Positions 23,545 through 34,939 of a DNA stretch of 64,000 nt are shown one piece after another (within the stretch, counting starts at the first letter, position 1; the number at the start of each line of letters is the position of its first letter). The notes beneath the pieces were generated by a model. That model had not been told where the DNA came from. It searched no databases and saw only the letters and a program-made list of their open reading frames with translations. A program made the position numbers and the translations under genes. The DNA is from Bidens hawaiensis (Eukaryota; Streptophyta; Magnoliopsida; Asterales; Asteraceae): positions 124,001 to 188,000 of the forward strand of contig JAIQDT010001648.1 in NCBI GenBank assembly GCA_021521415.1. The letters are read 5' to 3'.

Positions 23545-23706
23545 CAGAGTGCTAAGTATGTGAAGGGTTTTGCCTTGACACTGTACCCGCACTCGTCTTA
23601 CGGTTACTTTACTTCCAAGGTATTCCTGGCGTCAATTCCCTGCGGGTGCTAAGTATGTGAAGGGTTTTGCCTTGACACTGTACCCGCACCCGTCTTATGG
23701 TTACTT
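23545..23706. repeat. tandem repeat inside gypsy element 1
   Basis: Two copies of about 68 bp, at 23545-23612 and 23639-23706, both containing GTGCTAAGTATGTGAAGGG and CTTGACACTGTACCCGCA, in the untranslated part between the 3' LTR and the antisense gene. Confidence 0.75.
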
Positions 23707-24061
23707 GGTTGCCAAGGTAAGGGGTATTTTCCCGCTTACTTTTGAATCTTTTTGAATTTTTTTGAAATTCGAAGAGTTGGTGAAAGGATAAGAACAGTCC
23801 AAACCTCTGAAACATCGTGCGACGGTTTCTTCTGACTGTGTCAGGACGTGCAGGAAGTTATGGTGACGTGACAGTACCTGGTCATTCCAGACGCTTTTTC
23901 AGGCGCGTGGGCGCGATTTTTCGGGCGCGTGGCCGCGAAATTAATGGTACGCGTCGTTTCAACAGCTGTTGCCAGCTTGCTTTTTGCCACGTGTCATAGT
24001 TTCATTGCACCTTCGATTTCTCTCTCTTCCGCATTAAATTCATCGCATTAATTGCGATTAG

Positions 24062-24069
24062 TATATAAA
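24062..24069 (+). promoter_or_regulatory. TATA box of the antisense retroelement gene
   Basis: TATATAAA, 130 bp before the ATG at 24192 and inside the element on the plus strand. This suggests a promoter independent of the LTR. Confidence 0.55.
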
Positions 24070-24191
24070 GGGGGAGAGGGTCTTTTCAATTCACACTTTC
24101 ACTTCTCTTCATCTTTAACGATTTCCGGCGAATACTCACATTTTCTTAGTCGAGCATTCTCTTGAAATCGTTTTCTTCTTTCATCTGCAAG

Positions 24192-27100
24192 ATGTCTTCT
24201 CACGATGTCGAAGCTACAGCCGATGACAAGAGTACTGCTGGTGAGTGCCAGTGTGCTCTGCCTGTCGATCTGTATCAGTACGTCGTCAGGAAGTTCATGC
24301 TCGAGTCTCTCGAGCCTGAGTTTCCTGAACCCCATCAGACGGTGTACGATGCCCCCAGAGGCAAGATCGGGGTATATGCTGCATTCTTTGTTTATGGGAA
24401 TCTTAGGTTCCCATTGACAAAGTTTGTGTACTGTGTCCTGGAGAGGCACGGTGTGCACCTGACCGAGGTGCACCCGATGGCGATTGCCAAGATTCGGCAC
24501 TTCGAGTGGGTGTGCCGGATTCTGGGCATTGAGCCCTTTGTCGACCGCCTGATGACCTTCTACTCTTGGAGGTGCATCCAGGGGTGGTATACCCTGATAA
24601 CCCGGATAAAGGGTTTGAAGATTTGCGCAACCGAGCGCAGTCTTCGCGCGTGGAAACGGGAGTTCTTCTTCATCTCCGCCCGTGCCATCCCCCTTGCCAT
24701 GAAATTCAAAAATGGGCAAGCACTTCCCAGCCTTCACGCCTCCAACTACCAGGAGGCGGAATGGTTCTCGAGGATATCCCGAGTCCAATCTCCGGTTTAC
24801 CGGTTTGCGGAGTCCGGGATGGTTATGCTCGGGATGAGCCGGGTGTGGAAGGATGCGGATGCGCGAAAGATCCCGATCATCCTCGAATACGGTTTGAACT
24901 CTGTTCCTTATGGTATGCTCTGTTTCTTTTTGTTGATTTAGAATCTCTTCTAACTTTTTTCCTGTTTATTTCAGAGGGGTACGACTTGCAGTCGCTCCTG
25001 TATCCGCGGGAGGCTGACGGTCCCGCTCGGATGGGTACTCGCGCTCTAGACGAGAACGAGTTGCCCATCCTAGAACAAACGGCGGATCGGTTCGTGGAGG
25101 TCTACCCGCTAGGCCACGAGATCCTGAGCGCCAGGCGGCCAGGTAAGGCGCTATTCAACCCTCGACCCCTCAATGTTGAAACCTCTGCTGGAATTCCTCT
25201 AATCTTATGTTCTGATGAGGAATCCGCAGATGGTCCTCCGTTGGTGCGAAAGAAGAAGGCTGCCGGCGGGAAGGGGAAGGATAAGGTGGCCTCCACTGCC
25301 GATCCGGTGCCTCGGTCTGACTCCGAGGCCGAGAGCGAAGAGGTGGCGGGGAACCCCGGTGGTGAGAAAACCACCGCTCCGGAGGCTGTGACGACTGTCA
25401 CCTCCGGAGAGCCCCGGACGACGACGGTGAGCGGCGCAAAGAGGCCGGCTCCATCGGGTTCATCCCCGCCTGTCCGCACTTTCAGGCTCAAGAAAACCCG
25501 TAAGTACAAACTTCCTTTATCTTTAACTTCATAGCTTAATATCATTAACACTTGTCTTCTTTGTGCAGGCGTGGATGTTGACGCATTCCAGGGTGGAGCG
25601 CAGAGGAGCACCCCTCCGCCCATGACGGTAGGCTTGGTCAGCCTACCTGAGGCGACGACCCAGGCGGCTGCGCCTGCGCCTGCTTCCACTGGTTCAGTTG
25701 CTCACTCCGTTGAGCCGACTGTTCCAGCTGTGATGACGTCACCGCCGGCTGTGAGTGCTATTTTTACCGCATCTTTCACTAAGCCGGCGGTTACTTTTGC
25801 TGCGGATTCCGCGGCGGCGACCGCGGCGGCTTCTACCATGCCTCCGTCATCGGCAACGACGGCCGATCCGTCAGGTATGCATGGGGCTTCTCGCCAACCT
25901 CTGCCTCCTTCCCATCTGCCTGACCTCTTGGATGGATTTCCCTTGGGTTTAGGTGATGGGTTTGGCGGCTATCGGCCTGTTATTGACCCTACAGGTGCGT
26001 AGGGTTCTTTTGGCCTATTTTATATGTTTTTATCATCTTTTCCTAACTGCTTTATGTTTTTTGCAGTGTCGGATTCCAATGAAGTGTATGTTCCACGATG
26101 GAACATCCGCCGAGTAACAACCCTTCGCACCCCTGTGGAGTGCGTGGAGTGGGCTCGTCACGCTGCTCCCAGTGGTGCGTTGGGGGAAGCCATGGCTAGC
26201 TACCAGGAGGGTAGGCTAACCAATGAGCTTTGGGTTCTCCTGGCCCGGATGCAGCCGCGCGTCGAGCTGCTTTGTCGTGAAAACGACAAGTTAAAAGCAG
26301 CTCGCATTAAAGAAGTAGCTCAGGCGCGGGCTGTCCGGGAGGAGAACCAAAGGCTTACCGCAGTGGCTGCGGAAAAGGAGAAGGCCTTCAAGGCCCTCGA
26401 GGTTGAAGTTCAGGCCCGGCTCGAGGCCCGTTCCAAGGCTGCCCAAGCTGTTAATGAACAGCTTCGGCTGGCTAAGGAAACTTCAAGGAACGCAACCGAG
26501 AGGGCCACCAAGGCTGAAGCTGTTGCTGAGCCTCTACGCGTGGAGAATGAAGAGCTTAAAGCCAAATTAGAGGCTCTCCAGCAGGCTCATGATGCCTTGG
26601 CGATGAAAGACGCCAAAAAGCTCCAAGAGATCTTGGACCAGAGGGGGGTGCTTGACCACACTGAGCAGAAGCTAAAGGGCGTCGAAGAGGCTGCGGCTAA
26701 AGAAGTGTTGCTTGCCAACCTCAACAAGAGTGAAGCCGAACGCGCCCGTAACGAAGCTCAAGCTGCCCTCCAAGAAGCTCTGGTTGCCAAGGAATGGCTT
26801 CTTCGAGAAGCGTTGTCTCAGGTAAGCTTTTCATGTCTTTACGCTTTTCTTTGTAAATAGAAAAGGTTCTGATGTATTTTTTCTTTGTAGGTTGTGCATC
26901 GGGTCTTTTCAGAGACGTCTTATGACGATGCTATGAGCGCAGCCCTCAACGCTTCTCATGAGGATGGGGAAAAGGCCGGCTTCCTGCTTGGTCTAGGGTT
27001 CGTTGAGAAAGGCATCCCGCCTTCCAACTTCCCTTTGTATGATGTGGATACTGAAGCTGTTTATGACCAAGCAGTGAACCAGTATGCCGCCTTCCCGCAT

Positions 27101-27226
27101 CCGGTGGTGGAGAAGGTGAACGAAGTCGCTGCTGCTGATGATGGGCTAGCTATCCTTAAAGCTTTCCTTGAACCACCACGCTCTACCGATGGAGCGGGTC
27201 CAAGTGGAAGTGGTCCTGAAGCTTGA
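24192..27226 (+). CDS. antisense additional ORF of the Tat element, 5 exons
   Basis: Exons inferred from GT-AG sites with a continuous frame: 24192-24912, 24975-25499, 25569-25994, 26067-26821, 26891-27226. The sum is 2763 bp, 920 residues. Residues about 20-240 (YVVRKFMLESLEPEFPEP, GVYAAFFVYGNLRFPL, WCC-free but W-rich FYSWRC) match what databases call 'putative gypsy type transposon' (PF04195-like). Residues about 330-560 are a low-complexity Ala/Pro/Thr/Ser linker. Residues about 600-810 are a long Glu/Lys/Ala-rich coiled coil. No transposase catalytic motif is visible. It runs opposite to gag-pol and converges with it, ending 677 bp from the pol stop. Such antisense ORFs are known in Tat elements, with unproven function. 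I chose ATG 24192 because upstream in-frame codons are non-ATG. The frame is fully open in all five exons, unlike gag-pol. Confidence 0.82.
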
Positions 27227-27902
27227 TTCTGAAGATCCCTTTCCACCATTAGCGTAGATTTTTGCTTTTGTATAGCTATCTTTGTAATATTTGAGTTTGA
27301 TGGAATAAAGATTGTGTTAGTTCTTTGCCTTGTTTATTTTACGCATGTTTTGATCTAACTTAGCAATTTCTTTAGTACTTAGATAAGTTAACTTTTTAAC
27401 GTGGTAAATTATAAGTTTGTTTCGCTTCCTCTTTCATGATTGTGCGGGTATGACCGTCACTTACACTTAGTAGGATGGCTTCACTTTACTTATATCTGAC
27501 CTGCGTGGAAGTTTTCCTCATCTTTTCCTTTGAAATTTTTTAAGTGTTCAGAATAAGTTAACCTTTGAACGTGGTAGATGATAGGTTGAAGTTTTGCTTC
27601 CTTGTTCGTGATTGTGCGGGTAAGACCGTCACTTGCACTTACAAGGATGGCTAAACTTTACTTACATCTGACCTGCGTGTAGGTTTTCCTTAAAACTTGA
27701 GATTTCTAGCGTTGTGTTTATGCGGGTTTTCCCGTCTTCCATACGTGACGACTTACTTCTTCCCCCATTTATGCGGTGAATACCGGCACATCAGTGTGGG
27801 AAGTTCATAAGTATAAAGGTAAGGCTATCAACACATTGTGAAAGGAGAATCATTTCCATTAGAAGTGGCTCTAGGCCTTTTCTTTACAAGTTTGGAATTG
27901 AT
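27227..27902. repeat. convergent spacer with a 170-bp period direct repeat
   Basis: Between the ends of the antisense gene and pol. Two related blocks at about 27378-27515 and 27549-27690 share GTTAAC, AACGTGGTA, TTGTGCGGGTA, GACCGTCACTT and TCTGACCTGCGTG. It may hold the two polyadenylation regions. Confidence 0.65.
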
Positions 27903-30900
27903 CTACATATAACATTTGCGTAATTGAGCTCCATTCCATGTTCTTGGGATGGGAGTGCCATCGAGCCTTTCGAGCCTGTATGCGCCTTTTCCCAGGATTT
28001 CTTTGATAATGTATGGCCCTTCCCAGACCGGGGCCAGCTTTCCCGGGCGTTCTTGGTTCGAAGCCTCGTTGTTACGCAATATGTAGTCTCCTACATTGAA
28101 GTTGCAGAGTTTTACCCGCGTGTTGTAGTACTTTTGCATTTGTCGCTTGTAGTTCTCTTCACGCACTGCGGCTAAGTCTCTGCGTTCCTCGGTTAGCATA
28201 AGGTCCAACCGTCTTTCCGCATCATTGTCTTCTGGTTGAATCAAGACCCTTGGTGAGGGTAAACCAATTTCGACCGGGACCATGGCTTCAGTGCCATAAG
28301 TGAGACTGAACGGGGTTTCTCCCGTACTGGCCTTCTTCAGCGTTCTGTTTGCCCAAAGGACGTGCGGAAGCTCGTCCACCCAGCCGGATCTGTGTTCCAA
28401 GAGTCTTTTCTTGATGCCTTCGACGATGCTCTTATTTGCTCTTTCCACCTCACCATTACCTTGCGGGTGTGCCACTAAGGTAAAGGTGTGGGTGATTTGA
28501 AGTTCTTTCAGCCACTGTTGTAGCTTCTTGTCAGCAAAGTTGGTGCCGTTATCGCTCACCAAATTCTGTGGAAGTCCAAAACGACAAATAATAAATTCCC
28601 AAATAAATTTTTTGATATGTTTCACGGTTGTTTGGGCTAAGGGTTTTGCTTCTATCCACTTGGTGAAGTAGTCGATGGCTACCACTAGGAACTGAACATT
28701 TCCTGCTGCTGTAGGAAATGGGCCTGTCACAACGATGGCCCACTTCTGAAATGGCCATGAAGAGGTGACTGGAACAAGTTCATTCTTCGGGCGGTGCGTG
28801 TTGGGTGCGTAGAGCTGGCAATACCTCCATTTTCTGATGTATGCCAGCGCATCCGTATGCATCCCAAGCCAAAAGTATCCCGCGTTGTTTAGCTTAGCTA
28901 CAACAGCGCGGGGACCTGCGTGTACTCCACAGATGCCTTCGTGTACTTCCCTTAGGAGGTAGTCAGCATCTTGGTTGTCCACGCATCTTAAGAGTGGGCC
29001 AAGAAAGTTACGTCTGTAAAGGATGTCATCGATGAGTTGATAATTCAGTGCTTTACAGCGTAGTTTTCTTGCCTGTGCTTTTGACTCTGGTAGTGTACCT
29101 GCCGCAAGGTATTTTATTATTGGTGTCATCCATGTTTCTGTGCCGGTTTGGATGACACAAATTTCCTTGTGCGGGACCGAAGGTGTCTCGAGGAGTTCAA
29201 TGCGGATGTCCTTTCCTAAGTGGGTGAAGGCTAACGATGCAAGCTTGCTTAACGCTTCCGCAGATTTGTTTTCACTTCGCTTGACGTGTATGACTTTGCA
29301 GTCGTTGAAATCGCGCATAAGGGATTTTGCTTGTGCGAGGTACAGGGCCATTGTGTCGTTCACGGCCGTGTACGTCCCGTTGATTTGATTGGCTACTAAC
29401 ATGGAATCCACGTGGGCTTCCAAGTATTTCACTCCCATCTTGCGCGCAATTCTCAGCCCAGCCAAGAATGCCTCATACTCGGCTTCGTTATTCGTACTTG
29501 GAAAATCCAGTCGAATAGCGTAAGTGTATTCTTGGCCTGCTGGGTTGGTTAGTTTCAGCCCTGCGCCTGAACCCTCGTTACTGGCTGCTCCATCAGTGTA
29601 GAGTCGCCAGACATCATTGACGTCTTGTGCTGGAGAGGGTTGAGCCTCTTCCTGGCACTCTTTTTCCCGCGATGCAAGCACTTCTGCAATAAAGTCGGCC
29701 AAAACCTGGCCTTTTATGGCTGGTGTTGGCTTATACTTTATCGCGTACTCCCCCAACTCAATTGCCCATTTGGCTAGGCGTCCCGTTAACTCGGGTTTGC
29801 CTAGAACGTTTGCAAGTTTGAAGTTGGAGAGAATGGTGATTGGGTGACCCTGGAAATATCGTCTTAACCTGCGTGAAGCGTGTATAAGTGCTAAGACTAA
29901 TTTTTCGAGGGTAGAGTACCGGGTTTCTACGTCTGTTAGGATACGACTGACATAATAGATTGGCATCTGGATGCCTTTTCGCTCTACTAGCAGGACTGCC
30001 CCGGTTGCTCTATCTGTTGCGGAAAGGTATAGGATTAACTCCTCTCCCGCTTTCGGTGCTGTGAGCGTTGGGAGTTCGATCAAGCGTGACCGAATCTCCT
30101 GAAAAGCTGCTTCCGCTTCTGGTTTCCAGCGGAAGTGCGTTTTCTTTAAACAGTTTCTCAACGTTGACACGAAGGGAAACGACTTATCCGCGTGGTTTGC
30201 CAAAAAGCGATTAAGTGCCACTAGTCGTCCATTCAGTGTCTGAGCCTGTTTGATGGTAGTAGGTGATTCCATTTTGATAATGGCTTCGACCTTTTCAGGG
30301 TTCGCTCTGAAGCCATCTTTAGTGACGATGACCCCCAAGAACTTCCCTTCTTCCATTCCAAAGGCACACTTGCTCGGGTTGAGCTTCATGTTTATCTTCC
30401 TGAGCGTGTTAAAAGTTTCTTCGATGTCTTTCAACATCGCTTCTGGATCAGGGCTTTTGATGACCAAGTCATCCATGTAGACTTCCAAGTTCCTCCCAAT
30501 TTGGGCATGAAACTTGTTGTCCATCAGGCGTTGGTATGTGGACCCGGCATTCTTAAGTCCGAATGACATCATTTGGTAACAAAATGTGCCATCGGGCGTC
30601 CGAAAAGCGGTTTTGTCCTGATCATCAACGGCCATGTGGATTTGATGGTACCCCTTATACGCGTCCAGGAAGCATTTAAGGCGGAACGGTGCCAACGAAT
30701 CCACCTTAAGATCAATTTCGGGTAACGGATAACAATATTTGGGGCATGCTTTGTTCAAGTTCTTGAAATCTATGCACATGCGCCATTGTTTGTTATTCTT
30801 CGGTACCATAACGGGATTTGCAACCCAAGTTTGATATCTACTAACGCGTACGATGCCTGCGTCAAGGAGTTCCTTGACTTGGGTTCTACACGCGTTAGTT

Positions 30901-33257
30901 TGTTCTGGCCCCATTACTCTGCTCTTTTGTACGATTGGCGTAACAGCCGGATCGCATTTGAGTTTATGCTCTGCCTTACTTCGGGGTACACCAGTCATGT
31001 CAGCTGGTGTCCACGCGAAGATGTCAGCGTTTTTTTGTAATAAGCGCTTGAGTAAGGTGCGTGTGGGATCAACAACTGTTGGGCCAATGGAAACGGCCTG
31101 GTCAGGGTATTTGCCGTTGAAGGCCCATCTTTCTGGTTCGGTGATGGTTGGTTTAGCCATCTTTTGTTTGGGTTTAGATGAGACAGATGCGATGCATACC
31201 TGGGGAATGCCGGTGATCATCGCTACACCCTCAGCTGTTGGCCATCCCATCATGCCGTGGACTGAGGATACCACGGCGTTGAATCTTGCCATCCCATCTC
31301 TTCCGAAGAGGATGTCGTATGTGTGGTGTGGCTTCCTCATTACGACAAAATCCACGTCTTCTGTGCGTGAGTGGTTCCCGTCCGTAAGAGTGACGGGGAA
31401 AGATAGGATGCCCAGGGGGGTGTTTGTGCTGCCATCGAAACCTTCCATCGAGGCGCAGATCGTTTCCAGGCGCTCTTTGTCTTCGTCATCTAGCTTGTCG
31501 AAGAACTGCCTGTACATCACCGTTGACGAGGCGCCGTTGTCAGCAAGAGTGCGAGAAGTGATGTAGTGCCCCAGCTGGCTTTTGATGACGATAGGGCCTT
31601 CTTTGCTGGGTCCTCCTGGCACTCGCGGGAAGCGCACCTCAACTTCCTTCCACGCGCATGGTTCTGTTGTTCGCCTTTTTCTTCCTCTGATCTTACCATG
31701 AACCATGTTGATGCTGATGTCAACGGGCTTTCGTCCGTTGCCTCGGTACCGGTTGTCATTCCTTCCTCCCTTCTTGATTGATGCCACCAGGTGTGCCAGT
31801 CTTCCATCCTTTACGAATGCTTCAACAATATCCTTCAAGGATGTACCCTCTTCTGTACTATGACCTTTTGTCCCGTGGAAGTCACAGGATTTACTCTGAT
31901 CCGCATTAGGTCGCTGCCGGATCATTGGAGCTTTTGGCCATGGTAGCTTTTCAGTGGCAAATATCTCCGTGACGCTTTTGGTGAGTGGCGTCCACCGGTG
32001 TTTTTGGCTTGAAGGGTGTGTGTTATTTCTTCCGCCAACAAGAGGGTGAGAGCTGGATGAGGTGTCAAAGTTTACCCTTGACTGCCAGATACCTAGCTTC
32101 CTCTTTTTGTTCTGCCGGGCGATCCGAACATTGTTTTCTCTAGTCCTCTGCGTGTAGAGGTGTGTACTCTGGGGAAGATCCCTTCCCAGTTGCTTCTCCG
32201 TCTCGGCAAAGCGATTGGCCGCCGTCATGATGGCATCCCATGTTGATGGCATGCCGTCCTTACCCGTCAATGTGCGGATAAGCTCTGGGTATTCGGCGCC
32301 CTGGATGAATGCGGCGCGAACAAGATCTTCACTTATGTTGCCGAGACTTAGCTTTTTGGAGTTGAAGCGAGTGATGAAGTCTAGTAAAGATTCATCCTCT
32401 TCTCTAACGCAGTTGAGGATTGTCCACTACTCTTCAGTATATTTCCTTTGCTGGCTGAAGTGCTGGCTGAACTTGTTCTGAAAGTCCGCCCAATCATAAA
32501 TGTGGTGGACCGGTAAACGATCGAACCATGCCCTGGCCGCTCCAACCAGAGTCATCTGGAACATATAACACCACGTGGGTTCCGTCCAGTTACTGACGGT
32601 TGCCCCCGCAATGAATCTGTTCAAGTGGTCGTCTGGGTCGGATAGACCATCATAAGTGCCGATGTTGGACATTTGTTTGGCACTTCTCGGGGCGATTGCT
32701 TCCGCAATGTCCCTTGCGAACTTAGACTTTCCTGCATTTGCAGCAGTTGGTCTAAAGGTTTTGGAGAAGTCACGCGGGTTTCTCTCCGCATTTGTTGGTT
32801 TAAAGGCTTCCCCAAAATTCCTTGTCGGTTGGAAGTCCGTTTCCTTACGCTTCCCTTTTGCCTTATGGCGAGGGTTTGCGTCGGTATCGGATTCTTCCCG
32901 CTCATCGTCTGAGTACTCGCACTCACTGTTCATATTGAGATGTTGGCGAGTACTGCCGAATTCGTCAGCCTGTTGAACTGAACGCAAGCGTTCATCCAAC
33001 TCAGCTTGGAACCCTTTCTGACGTGCTTCGGCCCACGCCTTAACTTGATCTAGTGTTTGGCGAGGGACCCTCGTTCGTTTCTCAAACTGGGCATCAGTGA
33101 ACCCCAGTGGAATATTTACTGCACTTGCCCCGGCTTGGGTAACCGGGGTAGTGTTCGTAAGATTTGTATAACCGCCGGTGTTCCCAGTTGCTGGGGTTGT
33201 GGTCACCGGGGTTTCCTGGTCACTTACTGGCCTTGGGACCGGAGTAACGTTAACCAT
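27903..33257 (-). pseudogene. gag-pol of gypsy element 1, broken
   Basis: Starts at 33257 (MVNVTPVPRP) and ends at 27903. One frame throughout, interrupted by a TAG at 32427-32429 inside the gag capsid domain (after QQRKYTEE). Domains along the minus strand: gag (AARAWFDRLP, about 32530); a zinc-knuckle remnant CDFHGTKGHSTEEG, where the last Cys is Gly (31845-31847); protease ADNGASS (about 31540); RT with YMDD at 30469-30480; a first RNase H; a second RNase H starting LYTDGAAS (about 29605) whose usual ADALS is AEALS; integrase with zinc-finger Cys replaced by Trp (28827-28829) and the first catalytic Asp of the DIVGPFP motif replaced by Val (28731-28733). DNG and the final catalytic Glu of integrase remain. 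Integration by its own protein looks impossible. Confidence 0.9.
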
Positions 33258-33304
33258 TTCTTCAGAAATTTTGAAAAAACTAAGAATTAGTTCTAGCTTT
33301 TATG

Positions 33305-33318
33305 CACGGATGGCGCCA
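33305..33318 (-). promoter_or_regulatory. primer-binding site of gypsy element 1
   Basis: TGGCGCCATCCGTG on the minus strand, one base after the 5' LTR. It starts with TGG, complementary to a tRNA CCA end; I could not determine which tRNA. Gypsy element 2 uses exactly the same site (60621-60634). Confidence 0.85.
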
Positions 33319-33319
33319 A

Positions 33320-34327
33320 TGAAGAAACACTAAGTGAACCCTGGGCAGATTATAGATAATCTGGGGGTTAAGTAATGTTTCCCACGAGGATGAGGTTCAG
33401 CAGAGAAGATTGTTCTTCAGATGACGAGGATGAGGTTCAGCAGAGAAGATTGTTCTTCAGATGACCTGCAAAACAGACACCGTAAGCTCGTCACTGAGAA
33501 GGGGGGGTTCCTCCTTGTGACCACCCTCCGGCGTGAGAATCAGACTAGATTGCTCTGAATATAAGTGTATATTAAGAGATTGCTAGATAAGATGAGATAT
33601 CAGATGATGTCCTTACCATTCCAAGGCGTTGGAGTATTTATAGCCGAAGGTAGGTTTCCTAGAAGGTACAGCCGGCTGAATAGTATTCCTGTTCCACCAA
33701 CAGTGGACTACGCACAGGCCATGCTGGTTGGTGGATAGGCTACGGCCAACAGTAACAAGGTCGGCTGTACACTGTTCCTTTACTGCCGGCTACGCACTGT
33801 TCCACCAACTGTAGGCTGCGCACGTCCCATCGTAAGGGTTGGTGAGTAGGCAGCGGCTAATAGTGACAAACAGTACTAGAGGGTGCTCCTCCTCGTACTG
33901 TTTTCGGTGAGCTGTCACCCTGTGATTGGTTCATGGGCTGTTCTGGTCAAATCGTCTGTTCTGTCCATACCTTAGTAGGTATAGTACAAAAGATCTTCCA
34001 GAAGCATACGGACTGGCTCACTTAGGCGGGAGTATTCCCGCCTTGCTCATTCCTTCATGTGACTACTGAAGTAGCTAGTGCCTTGTGCTTGTAGCCTTGC
34101 TGTTAGTGCGGGTAGCCTTCCCTGATGGCTTGTATCCGCAACTGCGGGAACAGGCGGAGTACTTCACCATTGGGAGGCTTTCCCTGCGGGTACAGCTGGC
34201 GTACTGCGCGTAAGGTTTTCTCTGAGCATGGTGGGTCCTGCGGGAGCAGTTGATCGTTTGCGCAGACGTCCCTGTTCAAGGTGAGTCTTGCGGCTCCAAC
34301 TGGGCTCTGCTGGGACCTACCTCTTCA
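33320..34327 (-). repeat. 5' LTR of gypsy element 1
   Basis: 1008 bp, over 99 percent identical by eye to 22137-23142 and carrying the same internal 40-bp tandem duplication. TATA-like CTATAAATA on the minus strand at 33635-33643. Confidence 0.93.
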
Positions 34328-34332
34328 GGAAC

Positions 34333-34645
34333 TAAAACAAAAATGGTAAAAACCATGTAACATTAGATTTAGATAGACATACCAACGCAAGCATTTAAGA
34401 TTATCGTCCAAAATCATCCAACTAGTCATTATGTAACTGCTATAAGCGCTAAAAAGTATTTTCTAGAATAAACAATTTATAGATGAAAAATGAGAGACAA
34501 AAAGTTATAGTGAATATGTGAAGAATAGTTGCACACTGATTAGTCACTTTGAAACTAAATACTTATTTAAAGTTGATACGTGAAGTAGATATCATGCGAG
34601 TCGTTTGATACGTGTATCACAATTGTGAGGCCAAATTTTAATACC
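34333..34645. other. intergenic, no gene recognised
   Basis: AT-rich flank of the gypsy insertion; the sequence at 22131 and 34333 was contiguous before integration. No ORF, repeat or structured RNA seen. Confidence 0.5.
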
Positions 34646-34939
34646 TCAGACAATACGCTATGGGGCGGGGTGGGCTGAGGTGGCAAGGGGCGATGGGCGC
34701 TGAACACCATAGTGGGGCTCCGTTGGACCAGGGGCGCCGTTGATTCGGGCGTTCAAACGGCCGGCGCGCTTGGTGGGGTTTTGGTGGGTCCCCCCCAACG
34801 TTCATTTGAACGGCTAGTTTTTTTTTAAAAAAAAAACTAATTATTTTATTTATAAATACTAACTCATTTTATCATTCTATACACAAACAAATACCAAATA
34901 CTATCAAATTTCAAAACAAAACCCTCTCAACTCTCTACC

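Larger units (their letters stand above)
22137..34327 (-). mobile_element. complete Ty3/gypsy element, Tat type, 12.2 kb
   Basis: Two LTRs of about 1 kb (TG...CA), a 5-bp duplication GGAAC, a primer-binding site, a purine tract, gag-pol on the minus strand and a separate gene in the opposite direction between pol and the 3' LTR. Order in element orientation is 5' LTR (33320-34327), PBS, gag, protease, RT, RNase H, second RNase H, integrase, antisense gene, PPT, 3' LTR (22137-23142). A second RNase H with LYTDGAAS and an additional antisense ORF are known marks of the plant Tat lineage. By eye the LTRs differ at about 7 substitutions and 2 single-base indels, so the insertion is young. Gag-pol nevertheless carries disabling changes (see that entry). 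Confidence 0.93.

Noticed and set aside
23545..23706. CRISPR-like spaced repeats
   Set aside because: Only two copies, in a plant retrotransposon; eukaryotic context excludes a CRISPR array.
24099..24788. 229-codon minus-strand open frame
   Set aside because: It is opposite to exon 1 of the antisense retroelement gene and has no recognisable domain; the plus-strand frame has the conserved sequence and splice sites.
30853..31566. 237-codon plus-strand open frame
   Set aside because: Shadow of the gag-pol frame on the opposite strand, with no domain or codon logic of its own.
32427..32429. programmed stop-codon readthrough between gag and pol
   Set aside because: The TAG is in the middle of the capsid domain, not at the gag-pol boundary, and the related element has a sense codon there.
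22137..34327. the repeated LTRs as a segmental duplication of host DNA
   Set aside because: TG/CA ends, 5-bp duplication, PBS and purine tract prove an LTR element.
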